Origin: Dipteris shenzhenensis
Lineage: Eukaryota > Polypodiophyta > Polypodiopsida > Gleicheniales
Reading direction: 5' to 3' (one strand)
Length of the DNA stretch: 64,000 bases
NCBI GenBank assembly: GCA_047967505.1
Contig: CM106539.1
Made by a program: the position numbers and the translations under genes. Shown here piece after piece: positions 56,523 through 64,000 of this stretch; within the stretch, counting starts at the first letter, position 1; each line of letters opens with the position of its first letter. Below the pieces are notes generated by a model that worked only from the letters and a program-made list of their open reading frames with translations, had not been told where the DNA came from and ran no database searches.

Positions 56523-59500
56523 CTCCCCCTCGAGCTCAATCCCAAATCCTGCACACCAAGCAGGTCTCTGAACTTGCGCAGCTTCTCTGCACCCAATGCT
56601 TTCGTGAATATGTCAGCTACCTGGTCCTCCGTGCTGACATAAACTAGATCAATAAGACCTAGTAAAACCTTCTCCCGCACATAGTGATAATGCACCTCAA
56701 TGTGCTTTGTTCTGGTATGAAAGACTGGGTTCTTTGCCAAGTGTATACTGCTCATGTTGTCACAATAAATGACAACCGGCCCATCTGTAGACTGATGCAT
56801 ATCATAGAGTAGCTTATGCAACCAAGCTACCTCACATGCAGCCATTGCTGCACCCCTGTACTCAGCCTCTGTGCTCGACAAGGCAACTGTAGGCTGTTTC
56901 TTGCTGCTCCAAGTGACTGCAGCACTCCCAAAAGAGAACACATATCCACTGGTAGATCGTCTATCAGAAATGCTACCAGGCCAATCAGCATCAGTGTATC
57001 CATGCAACTGTATCTGAACCCCAGCCTCATAAAATAGTCCATACTGCAATGTGGACTTCACATACCTGAGTATGCGTCTAGCCGCATCCAAATGGGGTTT
57101 CCTTGGAGCCTGCATAAACTGACTTACCAACCCAACAGCATAGCTCAAATCTGGCCTGGTAATAGTCATGTAAATCAAACTTCCTACTATGCATCTGTAC
57201 ATAGTAGGGTCTTCCAGAAGCTCACCTGCATCTGTGCTCAGCTTCACATTCTACTCCAAAGGAACTGAAATAGGCTTACAGCCTGTCATCCCATATTTGG
57301 ACAGCATGTCCAATCCATACTGCCTCTGCAAGAGCTATATCCCACTTGGTGATCTAATCACCTCAATGCCTAAGAAATAACGCAGCTCTCCCAAATCCTT
57401 CATCTCAAACTTCTGCCTCAATAGCATTTTCACATGAAGGATATCTTCATCACTATCACCTGTGATGATCAAATCATCAACATAAATGACCAGCAGCATA
57501 ATCCCTTTCTCTGTTTTTCTCACATAGAGTGAGAAATCTGCCTTGGAAATCTGAAAGCCAATAGTGACAAGATACTGTCCTATCTTGTCAGACCATGCTC
57601 TAGGTGCTTGCTTCAAGCCATACAAGGCTTTCTTCAACCTGCAAACAAACTCAGGATGAGTAGCATGAACATAACCTGCTGGCTGCTCCATAAAGACCTC
57701 TTCTTGCAAATCACCATGCAAGAAGGCATTCTTTACATCCATCTGATGTAAAGACCATCCCCTTGATGCAGCCATAGCAATGGCTGCTCTTACGGTTGCC
57801 ATCCTTGCAACCGGGCTGAAAGTTTCTTCATAATCAATGCCATATGTCTGTGCATACCCCTTGACAACTAATCTTGCCTTGTATCTATTCACAGAACCAT
57901 CTGCATTGTGCTTGATCTTATAAACCCACTTACAACCAATTGCATTCTTGCCTTTAGGCAAAGGCACCAATTCCCATGTAGCATTAGCATCCAAGGCATC
58001 CATTTCTTCATCCATGGCTTTCTCCCATTTTTCATTTCCCATGGCTTGCTCAAAAGAAGTGGGTTCTGGTTCCTATATCACTTTGACCATATAGGCATAG
58101 TGAATGGCTGTAAATCCATCATATTTCAGCCTATCCACAGGATACCTAACCCTGGTAGACCTGCGCAAAATAGGCTCACTTCCAGGTGCTCTCAAAACAT
58201 CCCTGGTCTTCCTTACTCCAGGTGTAACAACAGAAGGAATACCCAACTCATCATCAATGCTCTGTTCTGAGCCACTGGATTCACCATCCACACAAGAGTG
58301 ACCTGCATTCACATCAAACATGGGCTGATCTACCTTCTCTTTTCCTTTTCGTGATACCTGCGTACCACTCTCTGCATTGCTTTGAGGAGATTCTCCTGAT
58401 CTCAATCTGCCTGTCCATGGCGAAGTATGTGAACCACTGGTAGAGGACACTCCAGGTCCACTGATATTTTGTGATTGCTGCTGTGCATTCTGTGCAGCAT
58501 TACCATTTTGTGCATCTACATCAATCATCACATTTACTGGTTTATACCAGCTGCTCATCTCATCAAAAACAACATCTCTGCTCACTGTGAACTTACGTGT
58601 AGAAGGGTTATAGCATCTATACCCTTTCTGCTGCAGAGAATAACCAATAAAGACGCACTTCTCAGCTTTTGGATCCAACTTGGACCTCAACTCATCTGGC
58701 ACATGGACATAGGCAATGCAACCAAAAATCTTCAAATGAGAAATATCTAGTTTCCTACCAGTATACATCTCCTCTGGCGTCATGCCATGTATTGCTGCAG
58801 TGGGAGTCCTGTTCATTATATAGACTGCTGTAGCAACTGCTTCAGCCCAATAATAATCTGGTAGATCTTTTTCATTTAGCATAGCCCGAGATACCTCTCC
58901 AATATGCCTGTTTTTTCTTTCTGCAATTCCATTTTGCTGTGGGGTATGACTGCATGAATATTGCTGCTTTATACCATGCTCCTGCAAGAACCTTGCAAAC
59001 TCATTTGAGAGGTACTCTCCCCCTCCATCTGACCTTAGGCATTTTATTTGCAGGCCTGTTTCTTTTTCAACCATAGCTTTGAAAGCTTTGAAGTGCCCAA
59101 ACACTTCACTTTTCTTTTTCATAAAATACACCCACAGTTTTCTGCTGAAGTCATCAATAAATGTGACAAAATAGTGATAGCCTCCAATAGATGCAGCTTT
59201 TGTAGTCCACACATCAGAGTGGATTAATTCCAATGGCTTTTTACTCTCTTGAACATGCCTAGGAAAAGGTTTCCTTGCCTGTTTCCCAAATTGACAGGCT
59301 TCACAAATCTTGTGCATTTCTGCAACCTTGAATTTTGGCAATCCTGCAACAATATTTTGGGCTTGGATTGATTTTAGTCGCTGTATATTAACATGACCAA
59401 TGCGTTTGTGCCAGATATCAATATCTGCAACTACACCGGTCCCATGTGCAAACATTGCTGCACTCAATTCAGGCATGTCTGCATCCAACGTAAACATCCT

Positions 59501-60862
59501 GCCCTTCTTCTTTCCTTTTGCTATCAAGCGACCATTATTTTTCATATCCTCAACAAAGCATCCATGAGAATTAAATCTAACCTGCAAGCCCTGCTCAATC
59601 ATTTGACCAACAGAAACCAGGTTCTTGGTGATGTTCGGGACATGAAATACATCCGATAAGTATTTCTTTTTCCCATCCTGCATAGACAAAGGAATTTTGC
59701 CAATCTGCACAATAGGATGTGCAGTATCATCACCAGTCTCCACAAATCTTGGTTTTTCCATTTTTCTTGCATCCTGCATCCATTCAACATGACCTGTCAT
59801 GTGGTTTGATGCACCCGAGTCAACATACCACACATCATTGCTTTCTTCTGCACTTGTTACAGAATTTGTCATATGCTGCACCATAAACAAATGCTCATTT
59901 CTGTCATCGCCCTGTCTACTAGAGGATGCATAATTGCCTTGCTGCATTTTTCCACTCATAATGTCATTCTGCTTTTTGTAGCAGTCTTTAGCCATATGAC
60001 CCATTTTGCCACAATAGTAGCATTCAACATTGCTGTTTGCATTTTGGCTTCTCTGCCATCCACCACGGCCTCTTTGGCTCCCCCTGCCTCTAGAGTTACC
60101 ACGTCCTCCTGCATAGGACTGGTTTTCTTGCGTTTGCTGCATATTCTGATTTCTACCACGGCCTGCAGATCGGCCTCCTCTACCTCTGCCTCTACCTCTG
60201 CCAGCATTTGAGTAAAAGACAGTTTCTTTTAAAGTTCTCGCTGAAGAAGATGCACTCCCATTTCTCTACTCTTCAGAAATTAGAAGAGCAATCAACTCCT
60301 CAAAATCAGGAAAGTTTTCACGGACGGCAATGGATGTCCGGAACTGTGCATAATCCTTTCCTAGACCATTCAAGGTCACAGAAACCAAATCATCATCATC
60401 CACTGGCGACCCAATGGAAGCAAGTGCATCTGCAATTTTCTTCACTTTCATGTGGTAGTCATTTATGCTCAAATTTTCTCTTTGCACATTGTGCAACTCC
60501 TGTTTGAGTTGCATTTTCCTGGCTTGCGTATTTGTGCTATACATTTTTGCCAAAGTATCCCATGCCTCCTTTGGCATATTTGCATCCTGAATATGCACAA
60601 TCATGGAGTCCGAAATATTGATAGATAGCCAGTACATAACTTTCCTGGCTCTCTCATGCCATCCTTTGAATGCCTGCATTTCCTGTTGACTGGGAACATT
60701 AGGAAGAACAGGTTCTTCTTCATTTCCTATAATGAATTCCCAATAGCCTTTTCCCATCAAGAAATTCGTCATTCTAAACTTCCATGCCTGGAAGTTGTTC
60801 TTGTCAAGCTTTTCAGTGACAATCTGTGAGAGAGAATCAGATGCCATTACAGAACACTGCAA
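56483..60862 (-). pseudogene. Copia G gag-pol, four nonsense codons
   Basis: A single minus-strand frame from the gag start (MASDSLSQIVTEKLDKNNF, Met at 60847) to a stop inside the LTR at 56483, with no frameshift. It is broken only by TAG codons at 60266-60268, 58073-58075, 57335-57337 and 57251-57253. Compared with relatives these replace CAG, a Glu codon, TGG (in SGIWLLQR) and CAG. Domains: UBN2; GRGRGRG stretch; CYYCGKMGHMAKDC; VDSGASNHM; HKRIGHVN; integrase HSDVW / DDFSRK / GGGEY; RT QMDVKNAFLHG and VIYVDDLIITG; RNase H SSTEAEYRGAA. Confidence 0.95.
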
Positions 60863-61381
60863 AATATTCTGTCACTGCAAAAAACACAGCTTTTGCCTCA
60901 CACGGGCAGATCTACAAAACCGACGAGAGTGGTATTCCACCACACAATCACTTCCTAGTGACGATTTTGCATCAACAGGCAATAGGCATGAATCTGCAAC
61001 TCCCAACATCTCTGCACACAGGCATACGATGCAATTTCTGCGGCACCTTTCCACCGACTAGCCGCGTAGTGGTCGCATAGCAAAAAAAACAGGGCCTTTT
61101 TCTGAGTGCCTGCAAAGAACTTCCGCCTTCAAAATGGGCCCCGAAACGGCCTCAAATCAGAAAAATAAAGTCACTGGGGGGTTCGCCCTCTCCCGCAGCA
61201 TATATTGCGCTCTCGCCACACCGCGAAGGGCGTCTCAATCTGAAACAGTGCACTCCTACACTTCTGGCTGTGCTACCTGCAGAAATTTGCTCCCAAACTC
61301 GAAATAGGAAAGCAACACTGGTCCTCTTACCAGGACACCACGAACTTGGCTTGCTTTCTTGAGCTCCTTACCACGAATAAG

Positions 61382-61393
61382 GCTCTGATACCA
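61382..61393 (-). other. Primer binding site of Copia G
   Basis: GCTCTGATACCA on plus, the exact complement of TGGTATCAGAGC. Confidence 0.9.
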
Positions 61394-61709
61394 TGTGAAG
61401 ATTGTGGGAGAGAGGGAAGGAGTCTCACTTGCGGCTTTCTCACAATCACAAATGGGGGAATACACACAAAGGTGGAGGCTGAAAATAGTTTTCCTCTTCT
61501 TAGTTGTGAAAGCCAAAAGGAACTCAAGTACAAAGAAATAGAAGAACCCTATATGTGGGTCTCAAACCAAACTCAACTAACTAAGGTGGCATACTAACTG
61601 AGCCACAAACTATAGTAGATAAGGATAGCTATCATCCAGCTATTATTCGTGGGCAGTGTACCAACCGCATCTCCAGCTAACAAGTCGGTGACATAAGTAC
61701 ACAACGGTC
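61394..61709 (-). repeat. 5' LTR of Copia G, split by Copia H
   Basis: Matches 56169-56484. It stops at CGGTC (61705-61709), where Copia H begins; the remaining LTR would lie beyond the window. Confidence 0.85.
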
Positions 61710-62007
61710 TGTAAAGAATAAGGGAGAGAGATAGGAGACTCAAGTTCAGCTTTCTTCACAACACACAAAAGAGAGAGGACACAAGGTTGGAGGGTGAAGC
61801 CTTTCTTCACTTTTGCACACAACAACAATACAATAGAAGAGGGAAATACCCTATATGTCAAACCCTAGAATACGTGTTTCATATGTGAACCCAAACCAAA
61901 AACATACGTGGTAGTCTAACTACACCACGAGTACAACTAACATAGGCGGTGACATAAATGATAGTCATCCAGGAGATATGTCGGGGGTAGAGCTTGATAT
62001 CTCAACA
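61710..62007 (-). repeat. 3' LTR of Copia H
   Basis: On minus: TGTTGAGATATCAAGC...TTCTTTACA, 298 bp, preceded on the sense side by the TTGAGGGGGAG purine tract. Confidence 0.9.
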
Positions 62008-64000
62008 CTCCCCCTCAAGCTCAAATCCATCTCACGTACACCAAGCAAGCTCCTAAATCTGCGAAGCTTCTCGGTACCCAATGCCTTCGTAAAAATATCA
62101 GCCACCTGCTCCTCAGTGCTGACATAGACAAGATCAATCTCACCAGCTAGAACCTTCTCTCTCACAAAGTGATAATGCACCTCAATGTGCTTCGTTCTAG
62201 CATGATAAACTGGGTTATTAGCAAGCATGATGCTGCTAATGTTGTCACAATGAATGACAACTGCTGCATGAATTGACTGTCCCATATCTGCAAGTAGCTT
62301 CCGTAACCAAGCTACCTCACATGCAGCCATTGCTGCACCCCTGTACTCAGCCTCTGTGCTCGACAAGGCAACTGTTGGCTGCTTCTTACTGCTCCAACTG
62401 ATGGCACCACTCCCAAGGGAAAACATAAAACCACTAGTAGATCTCCTGTCTGAGACACTACCAGCCCAGTCAGCATCTGTGTATCCGTGTACCTGTAATG
62501 CACACCCAGCTTCATAAAACACTCCATAATGCAATGTGGACTTCACATACTGCAGTATGCGCCTAGCCGCATCCAAATGTGGCTTCCTCGGTGCCTGCAT
62601 AAACTGACTCACCAGCCCCACAGCATAGCTCAAATCTGGTCTGGTTATAGTCATGTAAATCAAGCTACCTACTATGCGCCTGTACATAGTAATATCTTCA
62701 AGAAGCTCACCTGTCTCTGCATTGAGCTTCACATTCTGCTCCAATGGAACAGAGATAGGCTTACAGCCTGTCATCCCATATTTGGACAGCATGTCCAAAC
62801 CGTATTGCCTTTGCAACAGCCATATCCCACTCGGGGATCTAATAACCTCAATGCCCAAGAAGTAACGCAGCTCTCCCAAATCTTTCATCTCAAATTTCTG
62901 CTTCAACAGCAGCTTCACTTCATTAATGTCTGCATCACTATCACCTGTAATAATCAAGTCATCAACATAGATGACTACAAGCACAATCCCTCTGTTTGTC
63001 CTTTTCACATAAAGTGAAAAATCTGAATTGGAAATCTGAAATCCAATAGTGACAAGATATTGCCCTATCTTGTCTGACCATGCCCTCGGCGCCTGTTTTA
63101 AGCCATACAAGGCTTTGCGCAACCTGCATACAAAATCGGGGTGTGAATTATCCTCATAACCTTCTGGCTGCATCATATAAACCTCTTCCTGCAAATCACC
63201 ATGCAAGAAGGCATTTTTCACATCCATCTGATGCAAAGACCATCCCTTTGCAGCAGCCATAGCAATTACTGCTCTCACGGTTGCCATCCTTGCAACTGGG
63301 CTGAAAGTTTCCTCATAGTCAATTCCATATGTCTACGCAAAACCTTTGGCAACCAATCTTGCCTTGTACCTACTAACAGACCCATCAGCATTGTGCTTTA
63401 CTTTGTAAACCCACTTGCAGCCAATAGCCTTCTTATCATGAGGCAAAGGCATCAAATCCCAAGTGTGGTTTGCATCCAAGGCAGCCATCTCTTCATCCAT
63501 AGCTGCTTCCCAATTTTTATGCCCTGCTGCATCCTCAAAACATGTGGGCTCTGGCTCCTCTCGAACCTTGACCATATAAGCATAGTGATGTGTTGTATAC
63601 CCATCATATCTCAGCCTGTCAACTGGATACTTAATACGAGTGGACCTCCGTACAACTGGATCAGTTGCAGGAGTCTTTAAATCATGCCTGCTTTTCCTTG
63701 CACCAGGTGTAACAACAGAAGGAATCCCAAGTTCCTCATCAAGGCTCATTTCAGAGTCGCTTGACTCTCCATCAACATGAGAGCTACCAGCAGACACATC
63801 AAACACTGGAGCATGGTCTACTTTTTCTTTTCCCTTATGTGATACCTGCACAACACTATCAGGGCTGCCATGTGACGATTCACTAGATCTCAATCTCCCT
63901 GTCCATGCATTAGATCCACTAGTAGAGGACTCTCTGGGTCCACTCAAGGCTTGAGATTGCTGCTCTGCATTTATTGCAGCATTCCCATTTCCTGCATCTA
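61965..64000 (-). pseudogene. Copia H RT-RNase H (partial)
   Basis: Minus-strand frame from the window edge down to the stop at 61965 inside the LTR. One nonsense codon, TAG at 63333-63335, replaces CAG of AKGFAQTYGIDYEE. Downstream RT (QMDVKNAFLHG, VIYVDDLIITG) and RNase H (SSTEAEYRGAA, HCDNISSIML) are intact. Gag, protease and most of integrase lie outside the window. Confidence 0.95.

Larger units (their letters stand above)
56169..61709 (-). mobile_element. Copia G, minus strand
   Basis: 3' LTR 56169-56522 (354 bp). PPT complement CTCCCCCTCGAGCTC follows from 56523. Primer site complement GCTCTGATACCA is at 61382-61393, with the 5' LTR from 61394, cut at 61709 by Copia H. The shared LTR parts differ at about 4 positions. 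Sister family of F/I/H: similar protein, different LTR. Confidence 0.9.
61710..64000 (-). mobile_element. Copia H, minus strand, runs off the window
   Basis: Family of F and I. The 3' LTR is 61710-62007. It inserted into the 5' LTR of Copia G at CGGTC, the likely 5-bp target duplication, whose second copy is outside the window. Confidence 0.9.

Overview
The window is nuclear DNA from a land plant with a large, transposon-rich genome. Copia retrotransposons with the plant initiator-Met-tRNA primer site, GT-AG introns of about 50-100 bp, and plant-type host gene fragments (an APR-like thioredoxin exon, an FCP1-like phosphatase) all point that way. Nothing seen fixes the species. I see no rRNA, tRNA, CRISPR or bacterial operon. 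Nearly everything recognisable is a mobile element or a broken gene.

Layout. 1-1.8 kb: unidentified plus-strand gene. 2.1-5.1 kb: minus-strand multi-exon transposase-like gene (copy A), split by a 241-bp MITE with an exact 8-bp target duplication. 6.8-19.6 kb: an old minus-strand Copia (L) whose gag is split by a ~9-kb DNA element (10030-19013) with 22-bp terminal inverted repeats. That element carries a copy-B transposase-like gene, a histone H3-like gene, two further unidentified ORFs and a three-exon 353-codon gene that reads intact. 21.4-30.4 kb: Copia E (minus), split by a young complete Copia F (22755-28241, LTRs that read identical). Copia E itself sits in copy C of the TIR element (30413-33101), which in turn ends inside an FCP1/HAD-like phosphatase pseudogene (33.1-34.8 kb). 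34.9-38.6 kb: an AGTACT-rich degenerate array split by a gag-only Copia J. 38.6-41 kb: repeats, no gene seen. 41.1-45.2 kb: decayed Copia K. 46478-51910: Copia I, same family as F. 52.6 kb: APR-like exon. 53.0-53.9 kb: 281-bp tandem repeat. 54.0-55.5 kb: protein-kinase pseudogene. 56169-61709: Copia G (minus), whose 5' LTR is split by Copia H (minus, runs off the window).

The main discovery candidate is the TIR element. Three copies of its transposase-like gene (A, B, C) share conserved blocks and an intron position. In the one copy with both ends visible, the same inverted repeats enclose a gene with an H3 histone fold and two separate H3-tail-like motifs. Copies B and C, and the partner gene in B, have long pyrimidine-rich leaders ahead of their start codons. 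The H3-like gene is now broken by at least one nonsense codon and frame changes, so any function would need intact relatives elsewhere.
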